Of a DNA stretch of 49,902 bases, positions 9,186-17,498 are shown one piece after another. Numbering within the stretch: the first letter of the stretch is position 1; each line of letters opens with the position of its first letter. The position numbers and the translations under genes were made by a program. The stretch comes from Singulisphaera sp. (GTDB lineage: Bacteria > Planctomycetota > Planctomycetia > Isosphaerales > Isosphaeraceae). The notes beneath the pieces are model-generated. The model did no database searches and was not told the DNA's origin. It was given only the letters and a program-made list of their open reading frames with translations. The DNA is taken from positions 1 to 49,902 of the forward strand of contig DAIDJG010000569.1 of assembly GCA_027451445.1 (NCBI GenBank), given 5' to 3'.

Positions 9186-10087
9186 TTCAGAGCGCCGCGG
9201 GCTCGGTTTGGGACCGTCCCGCGTGTGCGGGAAAGCGCTCGGTTTCCACTCTGATGGTACTCGACTTCGCCGAGCCGCCCTCAATAACGCGGCTACCCCT
9301 TCCCCCGTCGCCATCCCAACATCTCGCCTCAATCCAAGCGGACCGTTGACCGGTCAATCCTTTCTGTTACATTAGACATTTGCCCCGAGGCTTTGATGCT
9401 TCGTGGTCCTCGATCGGCCGGGGTCCCCTTCTTGCCCACGGCATCTGCTGGCGGGTCCGAATGCATTTCGGCCGAAAGGTTTACGCGATTTTGACTTTCG
9501 GATGCGCGACCGGTGTCGCCTGTGTATCAGCACACGCGCACATGGCGGTCCGTTACCGGAGAACGACACTCCACTTTCTGTTCCAGTTGAGGCACCGCGG
9601 GTATGTGGGTAGTCCTGGGATTGTGGCTCCTCGGGTTCTGGGCGTGGCGCGGTGCGCCGCGCGCGTTGGACCATTGGAGAGTCCACATGGCCAATTCGCT
9701 GCCGTTTGGCAAGGGAATTGACGAATCCTCGGATCCTGGCATCCGCGGTCGACTGGGACAGTGCGGGAACCCGTTTCAACCAAGGGGGGACGATTCCCCA
9801 GAGGTTGGCGTGCGGGGCGCGGCCGTTGCGCCGTGCTGTTGGATGGCCTTTTGCGCGGCACGACGATTGGGCTGCGTTTCAGGGGCGCCTCTCTCCCTTC
9901 TCCTCGTTGTGTAGTGCGGAAATGCGCTTCGCGCGAGTCTTGGTGTGTCGTTAACGGTTCCGGTCTCGCCTTTGTCGGATCTTGGTCGGAGCGGGGTTTC
10001 CTGACCCGTCTGCTTTGGATCGCGGCTCCGGCGGATCGCAGGGTGCGCCCGGAAGACGACCACAAGAACGAAAGTTGAGGCGCTGAC
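9186..10087. other. Gene-poor stretch of about 0.9 kb before rny
   Basis: No recognisable gene was found. Two overlapping plus-strand frames look faintly protein-like. One (9461-9721) begins with a signal-peptide-like segment; the other (9603-9914) begins with a tryptophan-rich hydrophobic segment. Neither has a good ribosome-binding site or known family. A promoter-like pair sits at 9346-9373. The stretch could hold the rny leader, a non-coding RNA or a decayed gene. Confidence 0.45.
9346..9373 (+). promoter_or_regulatory. Sigma70-like promoter in the gap before rny
   Basis: TTGACC (9346-9351) and TACATT (9368-9373) are separated by 16 bp. It is about 710 bp ahead of the rny start, so it would give either a long leader or a separate short transcript. 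Confidence 0.45.
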
Positions 10088-11644
10088 GTGTTTGGGAACA
10101 TTGTGGGGTGCCTTCTCGCGCTCCTCGCCGGGATCGGGTGTGGCTGGGGGGCCGCACAATACCTGGCGCGCGTGCGAGCCCAGACTGCTCGAGGTCTCGC
10201 CGAGGAGATCCTCGCCAGTGCTCGGCGCGAGGCCGAGAACATCCGCAAAGAGGCCGACCTTGGCTCGAAGGAAGAATCACTCCGCCGGCGGGAAGCTCTC
10301 GACGTTGAAGTCGAAGAAGCTCGGCGCGACCTGCGCGACCAGCAAAAACGCCTCGAAAAACGCGGTGACTTGCTCGACCAGAAGCTCGACATGATTAACA
10401 AGCGGGAACGCGAATTCGAAAGCGTGCAGCGCTACCTGACTGAGCAGCAGGAAGACTTAAACCGCCGCGGTCAAGAAGTGAAGCAGATTCTCAGTGAGCA
10501 ACGCGAAGTGCTGCACCGCACGTCGCAGCTCGGGCCGGACGAGGCCAGGGCGATGCTTCTGAAACGGCTTGAGGACGACCTGCGCCATGAGGTCGGAGGG
10601 CTCATACTCAAGCACGACCAGCTCCTCAAGGACACGTGCCAGCATAAAGCACGCGAGATCCTCGCCACGGCGATTCAGCGCTACGCCGCCTCGCATACCG
10701 CGGAAACGACCGTCAGTACCGTCGACATCCCGACGGACGACATGAAGGGACGGATCATCGGTCGCGAAGGAAGGAATATCCGTGCCTTCGAGAAGGCGAC
10801 GGGAGTCGACGTGATCGTCGACGATACGCCGGGCATCGTGATTGTCACGGGCTTCGACAACGTCCGGCGCGAGATTGCCAAGATTGCACTCGAAAAACTG
10901 ATCCAGGACGGCCGGATTCACCCCACGCGCATCGAGGAAATCGTCAAAGAAACGCAGGAGGAGATGGAGCAGCACATCAGGCGAGTCGGCCACGCCGCTG
11001 CGCAAGAAGCGAATGTCCCTGGACTGCACGAGAAACTGCTCGATCTCCTGGGCCGGCTCAAGTTCCGCACCAGCTACTCTCAGAACGTGTTGCAGCACTC
11101 GCTCGAAGTCGCCTATCTCACGGGCTTACTGGCCGAAGAGCTGGGCCTCAACGGTGCGCTGGGGAGGCGGTGTGGTCTTTTGCACGATATCGGAAAGGCC
11201 GCCGATCACGAGATGGAAGGCGGCCACCCGGTCATCGGCGCCGAGCTGACCAAACGTTATGGTGAGGTGAGAGAAGTTGTCCACGCGGCGCTCGGCCACC
11301 ACGATGATCTCCGTCCGGAGAATCCGTATACGGTGCTGGTCGCTGCCGCGGACGCGATCAGTGCGAGCCGCCCAGGTGCGCGCCGAGAGACCCTCGAGAA
11401 GTACGTCCGCCGTCTCGAAGAGCTCGAGGCACTTGCCTGCGGGTTCCCTGGTGTCGAACAAGCGTATGCCATTCAGGCGGGTCGCGAAATCCGCGTCATT
11501 GCCGACAGCCAAAGGCTCAACGACGAAGAGTCCGCCAAGCTTTGCCGTGACATCGCCCGTGCCGTGCAGGACCAATTGACGTATCCTGGTGAAGTGAAGG
11601 TCACCGTTCTTCGCGAGTCGCGTAGCGTTGAGTTTGCGCGATAA
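10088..11644 (+). CDS. rny: Ribonuclease Y
   Basis: A 518-residue protein with the full RNase Y architecture. An N-terminal membrane helix (residues ~4-26) is followed by a long coiled coil rich in Arg/Glu (~30-190). The KH domain carries [15 protein letters not shown] (~220-235), and the HD domain has His366-Asp367 in LLHDIGKA plus ALGHHDD later. RNase Y is a membrane-anchored endoribonuclease that starts mRNA decay. The chosen start is GTG 10088, directly before the membrane helix. Length and domain order match the family closely. The next gene is ymdB, the same order as the ymdA-ymdB pair of Bacillus, which supports both calls. Confidence 0.97.
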   Translation: MFGNIVGCLLALLAGIGCGWGAAQYLARVRAQTARGLAEEILASARREAENIRKEADLGSKEESLRRREALDVEVEEARRDLRDQQKRLEKRGDLLDQKLDMINKREREFESVQRYLTEQQEDLNRRGQEVKQILSEQREVLHRTSQLGPDEARAMLLKRLEDDLRHEVGGLILKHDQLLKDTCQHKAREILATAIQRYAASHTAETTVSTVDIPTDDMKGRIIGREGRNIRAFEKATGVDVIVDDTPGIVIVTGFDNVRREIAKIALEKLIQDGRIHPTRIEEIVKETQEEMEQHIRRVGHAAAQEANVPGLHEKLLDLLGRLKFRTSYSQNVLQHSLEVAYLTGLLAEELGLNGALGRRCGLLHDIGKAADHEMEGGHPVIGAELTKRYGEVREVVHAALGHHDDLRPENPYTVLVAAADAISASRPGARRETLEKYVRRLEELEALACGFPGVEQAYAIQAGREIRVIADSQRLNDEESAKLCRDIARAVQDQLTYPGEVKVTVLRESRSVEFAR

Positions 11645-11741
11645 GAGCTGATCTCTTCATTCAAACCTTTCGCGCCACGGTTCAGCATCGCTACGGATTC
11701 CATCCTCAGATCATTTCACTTGCAGCGGAAAGTCAGGCACG

Positions 11742-12560
11742 ATGCCCCTGAAGATTCTCTTTATCGGCGACGTCGTCGGCTCGCCGGGACGTAAGATCGT
11801 CGGGCAGGTCCTGCCCCGGCTCATCCGGCGCTGGGACCTTGGGCTCGTGGTGTGCAACGCCGAGAATTCCGCGGGCGGATCGGGGATGACGGCGCGTTGC
11901 CACGAGGAACTCGTCGACGCCGGCGTCGATGTTTTTACGCTTGGTGACCACATCTATCGGAAGGATGAGGTGTTCGCGCTCTTCGAGCAGACGAATCGGC
12001 TTCTCAAGCCCGCGAACTTTCCCCCGGAAGCACCGGGGGAGGAGTCGGCGATCGTCGAAGCGCGAGACGGAACACCTGTGGGGGTCTTCACGTTGCTTGG
12101 CCGGACGTTCATGAAGCCGGTCGACTGCCCCTTCCGCGCGGCGGATCGGCTCCTCGAACAAATGGCGCGCAACGCTCGCGTCATCATCGTCGACTTTCAC
12201 GCCGAAGCCACCAGCGATAAACAACTCCTGGGTCGTTATCTCGACGGCCGCGTGACCGCGGTCCTTGGCACGCACACGCACGTCGCAACGGCCGACGAAC
12301 AAATCCTTCCTCACGGTACGGCCTATCAAACGGACGTGGGAATGACGGGGCCGCACGACTCGATCCTTGGTCGTCGTTACGACCGTGTACTCGCGGCGAC
12401 CCTCACGTGCGTGCCTCATTACTTTGAGGTTGCGACAGGCGATCCCCGGCTGAACGGCGCGTTGATCGAAGTCGACCCCGACAGTGGGAGGGCGCAAAGC
12501 ATCGTGCGAGTGGCGATCAATCATACCGAAGCGCAGAGACTTTTGACGGACGCGACGTAA
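11742..12560 (+). CDS. ymdB: YmdB-type metallophosphoesterase (cyclic nucleotide phosphodiesterase family)
   Basis: The 272-residue length is normal for the YmdB/TIGR00282 family. The di-metal site is readable: FIGDVVGSPG with Asp10, NAENSAGGSG, LGDHIY, VDFHAEATSDK and GTHTHVATAD. Near the end comes MTGPHDSILG, a hallmark of the family. YmdB of Bacillus hydrolyses cyclic mononucleotides and affects biofilm and RNA metabolism. The 97 bp spacing after rny on the same strand suggests co-transcription. The stop at 12560 lies only 4 bp from the stop of the convergent phosphotransferase gene. Confidence 0.93.
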   Translation: MPLKILFIGDVVGSPGRKIVGQVLPRLIRRWDLGLVVCNAENSAGGSGMTARCHEELVDAGVDVFTLGDHIYRKDEVFALFEQTNRLLKPANFPPEAPGEESAIVEARDGTPVGVFTLLGRTFMKPVDCPFRAADRLLEQMARNARVIIVDFHAEATSDKQLLGRYLDGRVTAVLGTHTHVATADEQILPHGTAYQTDVGMTGPHDSILGRRYDRVLAATLTCVPHYFEVATGDPRLNGALIEVDPDSGRAQSIVRVAINHTEAQRLLTDAT

Positions 12561-12564
12561 GAGG

Positions 12565-13572
12565 TCAGCGGCTGTCGTCGCGAATTTTCTGTCTGAGCCG
12601 AGCGAGCCCTTTTTGAATTCCGCGTGTTACGTCGCCGCGGTCGCGAAATGTCCGCTCTTCGAGATAGAACCAGCGAGCCCAGTGCCCCGCACCGAGCAAT
12701 GCGGCGGACATTTCAAACGCTTCGATGAGGGGCGTCTCGACCTCATCCAGCGCCTGGACCGCGTCGTAGGCTGTGAGCGCACCGGCACGCGCTGCGCGGT
12801 CGGAGCCGATCCATTCGCACAGCAGCCGCGCGAGGTCAGTCGCAACGCACTCGAATCCCATCGCACCGAAGTCGACGAGACCCGCGACTCGGTCCCCTTC
12901 GAACAGAAAATGCTCGGGGCGGGCGTCTCGCAAGCAAGGTTGTCGCCAACACGTGAGCCCCGCAACTTTGTGAAGCGATTCGAGCCAGGCCGGGGCGACT
13001 TTCCGCGCTTCGTCCAACCATTGACGCGCGAATGGCGTGGCGGAGTCCTCGGGACGCTGGCGCAAGCGCATCTCAAGGCGTGAAAAATCGGTCGAGAGCC
13101 ACGACTGTAGCTCGTTCAAACGCGATTGTAAGCCGGGACTAGGTCCCGTCGAACCCTCGGCTCTGAGCCTCTGGTGGAAGGCACCGAGGGCGGCAAACCC
13201 CGCGCGGACGCGATTTACGGTCTTTGTATCCGGAGTTGCGGGCTGCCCTGGAAGCCACGGGGCGAGTTCCCAGAGCCGGCCGGCACAAGCCTGAATCGTC
13301 TGGCCGTCGAGTGCCTCGAGTGGTCGTGGAACGAATCCGGTTGGTGCGGCTTTGCAGATCCAACGATGAATGATTTCGAGCGCGGGTCGGGGAGGTCCCT
13401 CGGGAGGCCAGGCACGCAGGACGAGAGCGCCACGGCCCGAAGCGTACCGCCACAAGCGCGCACCGCTGAGCCCCCCGGCGTTTCCCAGGCCTACGAGGTC
13501 ACCGCTGGGACGCGCGATCGCCGGATAGCGCGTAAGGACGGCCCTCAGGTGTCGGTCCCACTCGGAGGTCAT
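12565..13572 (-). CDS. Phosphotransferase of the APH/choline-kinase-like fold, atypical active site
   Basis: About 335-346 residues depending on start: ATG at 13572, 13584 or 13605. None has a clear ribosome-binding site, and all lie inside the end of the upstream plsC gene, so translation is probably coupled. The fold is recognised by an N-lobe with ARLWRYASGRGALVLRAWP and by a C-lobe with LRDARPEHFLF followed by VAGLVDFGAMGFE and DLARLL. This layout is that of aminoglycoside-phosphotransferase-like kinases. However, the catalytic loop HGDxxxxN reads LRDARPEH here, so the leading His and the metal-binding Asn are replaced. The substrate is unknown. It may be a small-molecule kinase or a degenerate homologue. 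Confidence 0.7.
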   Translation of the reverse strand: MTSEWDRHLRAVLTRYPAIARPSGDLVGLGNAGGLSGARLWRYASGRGALVLRAWPPEGPPRPALEIIHRWICKAAPTGFVPRPLEALDGQTIQACAGRLWELAPWLPGQPATPDTKTVNRVRAGFAALGAFHQRLRAEGSTGPSPGLQSRLNELQSWLSTDFSRLEMRLRQRPEDSATPFARQWLDEARKVAPAWLESLHKVAGLTCWRQPCLRDARPEHFLFEGDRVAGLVDFGAMGFECVATDLARLLCEWIGSDRAARAGALTAYDAVQALDEVETPLIEAFEMSAALLGAGHWARWFYLEERTFRDRGDVTRGIQKGLARLRQKIRDDSR

Positions 13573-14329
13573 CTTCGGGTCCATCAGATTGCCGTACGCC
13601 CTCATGAAGGCTGCCGAGCGCCCGCCGCTGAAGCGCTCGGATAGCGTCCATCATCTGCTCGGCAACGATGGCCAGCCGCTGCTTGTCGATCGGGCCGTCA
13701 GGAATCGGGCCGGTCAGATCGATCGGTTCGCCATAGATGACGCGCGTGTGTGACGGGGTGATCAATCCGCGCCAGACCTGATTCGTCGCCGGGGTGCCCC
13801 AAATGAACGCGGGGATCACGGGCACTTTGGCGTGCAGGACGAGGAATGCCACGCCCGGTTTCGCCTCGAGGAGCGTCATCCCCGACGTGGGATTGATCCG
13901 TCCCTCAGGAAAGATGGGTACAACACGCCCCTCGTCCAGCGCACGAAGCGCGGCACGTGTCGCGGCGAGGTCGTGACCGTCACGTCGCACCGGGATACAG
14001 CCGAGCAAGCGGCACATCGGTCGGAGTGCCCAAAACTCGTAAAACTCCCGCGCGATCAAGAAGCCCAACACGCGCTGACTCGAAGCCTGCAAAACCATCG
14101 GGTCAAGACCTGCCGTGTGGTTTGAGATCAGGATGGCGGCCCCTTGTGCTGGGACAGGTGCCATGACTGGGGCTTCCAGGCGGTGCCAGACCAAGCAGTA
14201 GAGTCTGTTGACGATCCAGAGGAACTTTCGCACGCCATGGATCTCGGGTCGGCTGCGTTTGCCTGTGATCAGAGCCCAGGGACTCAGCAAGACCACGCCG
14301 GAAAGCAGAAGTAAGGAAAATGGATTCAT
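13499..14329 (-). CDS. 1-acylglycerol-3-phosphate acyltransferase-like (PlsC family)
   Basis: A 276-residue protein from ATG 14329, which sits directly before a hydrophobic helix (NPFSLLLLSGVVLLSPWAL). In-frame sequence upstream of this ATG looks non-coding. PlsC motifs are clear: SNHTAGLDP gives HX4D with His71 and Asp76, and IFPEGR lies at 139-144. Family members acylate lysophosphatidic acid at the inner membrane in phospholipid synthesis. The last ~40 residues are polar and overlap the start of the phosphotransferase gene by ~70-105 bp in another frame. That is a large overlap and suggests the tail is a recent extension, or that the downstream start lies later. Confidence 0.88.
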   Translation of the reverse strand: MNPFSLLLLSGVVLLSPWALITGKRSRPEIHGVRKFLWIVNRLYCLVWHRLEAPVMAPVPAQGAAILISNHTAGLDPMVLQASSQRVLGFLIAREFYEFWALRPMCRLLGCIPVRRDGHDLAATRAALRALDEGRVVPIFPEGRINPTSGMTLLEAKPGVAFLVLHAKVPVIPAFIWGTPATNQVWRGLITPSHTRVIYGEPIDLTGPIPDGPIDKQRLAIVAEQMMDAIRALQRRALGSLHEGVRQSDGPEDDLRVGPTPEGRPYALSGDRASQR

Positions 14330-14770
14330 CGCGTGGGCTCGTTCACGTTGCAGCGGCGTTCTCGGCGGCGCACGTCCTAAGGAGGTCTCGGACGGCTCAA
14401 TTGTCCGGGAATCGGAAACTCGGTCAAGGCGGCGATCGCAGACGAATCTTGGGGCGAATGGTCGATCGTTCGTCAGGACGAACCACGAGTGCAGCTTCGA
14501 CCAAACATCACCGTTTGGCGATGCCGCCACCGTTCTGAATCGCTCGGAAACGGGCGCACGACAGAATTCGGCGAACATCGACGCTGAGCCGGATTTTTGA
14601 TTGCGACCGCTATTATGCGTGGCTATAATTCGGCCCTGTATCTCGTGGTGGACTCGCGTGTTGCCTGTGTGATCTTCGTGACTACACAGGGTCGGAGCGA
14701 GTTGATCATCCGGATTTCCCCACCAGCGGACGACCGCAGTCCACCGAGTGATTCCTTGAGGAGAAGATCG
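14330..14770. other. Divergent intergenic region between plsC and the small lipoprotein
   Basis: About 440 bp without a convincing gene. It contains the promoter at 14601-14629 and a long 5' leader for the lipoprotein gene. Any plsC promoter on the minus strand must also lie here, but none was obvious. Confidence 0.5.
14601..14629 (+). promoter_or_regulatory. Promoter for the small lipoprotein gene
   Basis: TTGCGA (14601-14606) and a perfect TATAAT (14624-14629) are 17 bp apart. Transcription from here would give a leader of roughly 135 nt before GTG 14771. Confidence 0.6.
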
Positions 14771-15010
14771 GTGAAGCTCCGTTTGTTGACCTCGTCGATT
14801 CTGTCAGGGTGCGCCCTTTCGCTGGCCCTGATCAGTGGTTGCAGCTCGGAAGAGACCCCCGAGGCCCCCGCTACCAATCCGGCGCCGGCTGTGACCCCGG
14901 CCAAGCCGGCCGAACCCGCCAAGCCCGCGGATGAGAAGCCCGCCGACAAGCCTGCTGACAAGCCCGCGGACGAGAAGCCCGCTGACAAGCCGGCCGAAGA
15001 GAAGAAGTAA
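14771..15010 (+). CDS. Small Pro/Ala/Lys-repeat lipoprotein
   Basis: A 79-residue protein from GTG 14771, preceded by GAGGAGAAG. An open frame continues upstream to 14597, but the signal peptide begins here, which decides the start. Residues 3-23 form a lipoprotein signal ending in ISGC with Cys24 as the lipidated residue. The mature part is only ~55 residues, almost all Pro, Ala, Lys, Asp and Glu, in repeats of KPAD/EKPAD. It should be a disordered, charged tether on the inner or outer membrane. No catalytic domain is possible at this size. The unit is complete, with its own promoter (14601-14629) and terminator (15042-15078). The function is unknown; peptidoglycan association is a guess by analogy with other Pro/Lys-rich tethers. 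Confidence 0.8.
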   Translation: MKLRLLTSSILSGCALSLALISGCSSEETPEAPATNPAPAVTPAKPAEPAKPADEKPADKPADKPADEKPADKPAEEKK

Positions 15011-15041
15011 TCCTTTCGATCTCGAATCGGCTAGATGAATT

Positions 15042-15078
15042 CGGCCGGCTCTCCTTTGCGGTGAGCCGGCCGTTGGCT
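15042..15078 (+). terminator. Intrinsic terminator after the small lipoprotein
   Basis: A perfect 10-bp GC stem (15042-15051 with 15063-15072) has an 11-nt loop and is followed by a short T-rich stretch (TTGGCTTTT). Confidence 0.75.
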
Positions 15079-15233
15079 TTTCGAATCTCCCGCTTCACGC
15101 CGATTCGGAACCGCGAGAGCTCCACGATTGGTCATCAGACCGCTGCTCCGAAAACTGCGTCATGACTGAAGTCACCCGTGCATTCCCCATCGAGATGATG
15201 CGACGGGTGCCGGTGCAAAGTTTCGAACTCGGG

Positions 15234-15866
15234 TTAGTGCAGTTCCACGGACCAGTACGCATTATCGAGGAACGTTTTCCAGCTCTGATACTTTCGGTGC
15301 GAGAGTTTGAGACTCAGGACCGGGCTTGTTTTGGGCGCGATCGGTTCCTTGACGAGTCGCATGCCAGCCTCCCAGGGCGTCCTCCCGCCCTTGCGGACGT
15401 TGCACTTGAGACAGGCGCAGACGATATTCTCCCAGTTGGCCTGTCCGCCTCGGCTTCTTGGTAAGACGTGGTCGAGGCTCAGTTCGCTGGTCGCAAACCG
15501 TCGTCCGCAGTATTGGCAGCGGTTGCCGTCGCGGGCGAAGATGTTGCGACGATTGAATTTGACCTTTTGCTTTGGGAAGCGATCGTAGGTCAGGAGCCGA
15601 ATGACGCGCGGGACCTGGATCTCGAAATGGACCGTTCGAATGAACTCATCGTCCGGTTCTTTGAAGCGCGCGCGTGCCTCGGACACCTCGCGCCAGCTCT
15701 GGAAGTCGAACGATTGATACCGTCCGTCGTCGAGCGTGATCACTTCCGCCAAATCCTTGAAGAGGAGGCAGAAGGCGCGTCGAACCGAGATGACGTGGAC
15801 GGCCATGAAGTACTTATTGAGGACGAGGACGCTGGCATCGAGGGAGGGACTGGCACCTAGGCTCAT
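15234..15866 (-). CDS. HNH endonuclease domain protein
   Basis: A 210-residue protein from ATG 15866 (MSLGASPS). Longer in-frame starts exist, but the conserved part begins with SVLVLNKYFMAVHVISVRRA, the usual opening of this HNH subfamily. Residues 117-155 hold the HNH/zinc module: CQYC, then LSLDHVLPRSRGG with Asp132-His133, then the CxxC-like pair C152/C155 in CACLKCNVRKG. Proteins of this type are widespread single-domain HNH proteins, often in bacterial chromosomes without a partner. Possible roles in DNA repair are suggested for the family but not proven. No restriction methylase or toxin gene is adjacent, so I infer a housekeeping or unknown role. Confidence 0.9.
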   Translation of the reverse strand: MSLGASPSLDASVLVLNKYFMAVHVISVRRAFCLLFKDLAEVITLDDGRYQSFDFQSWREVSEARARFKEPDDEFIRTVHFEIQVPRVIRLLTYDRFPKQKVKFNRRNIFARDGNRCQYCGRRFATSELSLDHVLPRSRGGQANWENIVCACLKCNVRKGGRTPWEAGMRLVKEPIAPKTSPVLSLKLSHRKYQSWKTFLDNAYWSVELH

Positions 15867-16006
15867 GGTCGAGGCTCTCCTCCGAGTAGGCGGGACCTTG
15901 GGCATTGGCGTAACGAGAAACACGCGGCGAAGAAGATCCGGTAGGCTCAACAGCGGGAGTCGCTCAACCGGGTTGCCGAGGTTCCATGCGCCAACGCCCG
16001 CAGGCC

Positions 16007-17146
16007 CTACTCGAGAGCCTCTCGGACGGCGCGTCCGACCTCAGCGGTGGTTGCTTTGCCTCCCAGGTCTGGAGTCCTCGGTGTCCCGGCCGCCAACACC
16101 TTAGCCACGGCCCGGCGGACGCGCTCGGAGGCGCGAGACGCGTTCAGATGATCGAGCAGCATCGCGATCGATAAGATCGCCGCGATCGGATTCGCGATTC
16201 CTTTCCCCGCGATGTCGGGCGCCGAGCCGTGCACGGGTTCGAACATGCTCGGCGCGGTCCGCAAGGGGTTCAAGTTCCCCGACGCCGCGAGTCCCATCCC
16301 ACCCTGGAGCACCGCCCCAATGTCGGTGATGATGTCGCCGAACATATTCGTCGTCGCGATCACGTCAAAGCGCTCCGGGCTCACGATCATTCTCATGCAA
16401 CAGGCGTCAACGTGCTGATAATCGCCTTTGATCTCGGGATAGTCACGAGAAATTTCGGTGAAGGCACGCATCCACAGATCATGCGCAAATGTGAGAACGT
16501 TGGTCTTGGCCACAAGCGTGACCTGGCCGACAAGGCCACGTGCGCGCTCGGCCTCGCTGAGCGCAGGGAACGGCCGCTGCCGGCCGCGAGTGCGGGCCAG
16601 CTCGAACGCGAAGCGCAGGCAGCGCTCGACCCCGGCTCGCGTGTTGATCGACGTTTGGATGGCCACCTCTTCCGGCGTCCCCTTGCGGGTGAAGCCGCCG
16701 GCACCGACGTAGAGGTCCTCGTTGTTCTCGCGGACAACCACGAAATCAATCTCGTCCGGCCCTTTCCCTTTGATGGGTGTATCGACGCCGGGATAGAGAC
16801 GGACCGGGCGGAGGTTGACGTACTGGTGAAACGCGAACCGGAGGTGCAGCAAAATGCCTTTCTCGAGCACTCCCGGCGCGACGTCAGGGTGGCCGACAGC
16901 GCCCAGGAAGATCGCATCACACTTCCGCAGGTCTTCGACGATCGGCTCGGGAAGCACTTCTCCGGTGCGGAGATAACGTTCACCACCCAGGTCGAAGTGG
17001 GTCAGATCAAAGGAAAAGTTCTCCCGGTGCGCGACGTCTTCGAGGATCTGCAATCCCTCTCGAACCACTTCGGGACCCACCCCGTCACCTGCAATCACAC
17101 CAATCCTGGGCAACTCCGCCTCCGGGCACACGACCGTTTTCAGCAT
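16007..17146 (-). CDS. leuB: 3-isopropylmalate dehydrogenase
   Basis: About 379 residues from ATG 17146; an alternative ATG at 17176 adds ten. The beta-decarboxylating dehydrogenase fold is clear: IAGDGVGPEVV at the start, LRPVRLYPGV, the NAD-loop region VVVRENNEDLYVGAGG, AKTNVL with the catalytic Lys, YQHVDACCMRM, and FGDIITDIGA with metal-binding aspartates. The closing block EPVHGSAPDIAGKGIANP is diagnostic. Sequence details resemble the actinobacterial LeuB branch more than the E. coli type. It oxidises 3-isopropylmalate in leucine synthesis. Isocitrate-, tartrate- or homoisocitrate-type activity cannot be excluded from motifs. No other leu genes are in the window. Confidence 0.85.
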   Translation of the reverse strand: MLKTVVCPEAELPRIGVIAGDGVGPEVVREGLQILEDVAHRENFSFDLTHFDLGGERYLRTGEVLPEPIVEDLRKCDAIFLGAVGHPDVAPGVLEKGILLHLRFAFHQYVNLRPVRLYPGVDTPIKGKGPDEIDFVVVRENNEDLYVGAGGFTRKGTPEEVAIQTSINTRAGVERCLRFAFELARTRGRQRPFPALSEAERARGLVGQVTLVAKTNVLTFAHDLWMRAFTEISRDYPEIKGDYQHVDACCMRMIVSPERFDVIATTNMFGDIITDIGAVLQGGMGLAASGNLNPLRTAPSMFEPVHGSAPDIAGKGIANPIAAILSIAMLLDHLNASRASERVRRAVAKVLAAGTPRTPDLGGKATTAEVGRAVREALE

Positions 17147-17498
17147 CTTGCGAGATTCAACCACGAGCCGCGTCACCGGGGGCGGGTTGAATCCGTATCA
17201 TGAACGCAGGCTTCCACTATAGCCCGGCCATTGGGGTCGTACAAGCATACGGGCCGGCACCGGGAGACCATCACGACCATCCCTTCGATTTTTCCCAGGT
17301 GGCAAGGTCACCACGCGCCTCAGGAAAATCGTTGACAATCGGCTCACATTGCCCATAATTTGTGTACGAGACTCCACTTACAACAGCCGAAAATTCCTAT
17401 CCGCAACTGGCTGGCTTCCGCATCTAGCAAGATTTATCTTTTCAGGGCGAACGATCGTTCGCCGCCGGTTCGCGTCAGCAATCCGAGGAGAAGGCTGA
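17147..17498. other. Intergenic region between leuB and the kinase gene
   Basis: About 350 bp between divergently transcribed genes. It holds the near-consensus promoter at 17332-17359 for the kinase and a leader of about 130 nt. Nothing else was recognised. Confidence 0.6.
17332..17359 (+). promoter_or_regulatory. Near-consensus sigma70-type promoter of the kinase gene
   Basis: A perfect TTGACA (17332-17337) and CATAAT (17354-17359) are 16 bp apart. This is the best -35/-10 pair in the window, about 140 bp before ATG 17499. Confidence 0.7.

Noticed and set aside
9461-9721. Small frame starting with a signal-peptide-like segment
   Set aside because: No good ribosome-binding site, and the sequence after the hydrophobic part is Arg-rich noise. 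It is overlapped by a second equally weak frame (9603-9914).
13499-13605. Possible frameshift joining plsC and the phosphotransferase
   Set aside because: Both genes are complete with different folds. The overlap is more simply explained by a later start of the second gene and an extended tail of the first.
14880-15008. Repeats resembling a CRISPR or VNTR array
   Set aside because: They are in-frame coding repeats (KPAD/EKPAD) of the small lipoprotein, with no spacers.
16229-17203. 324-codon plus-strand frame
   Set aside because: It is antisense to leuB, whose motifs are complete.
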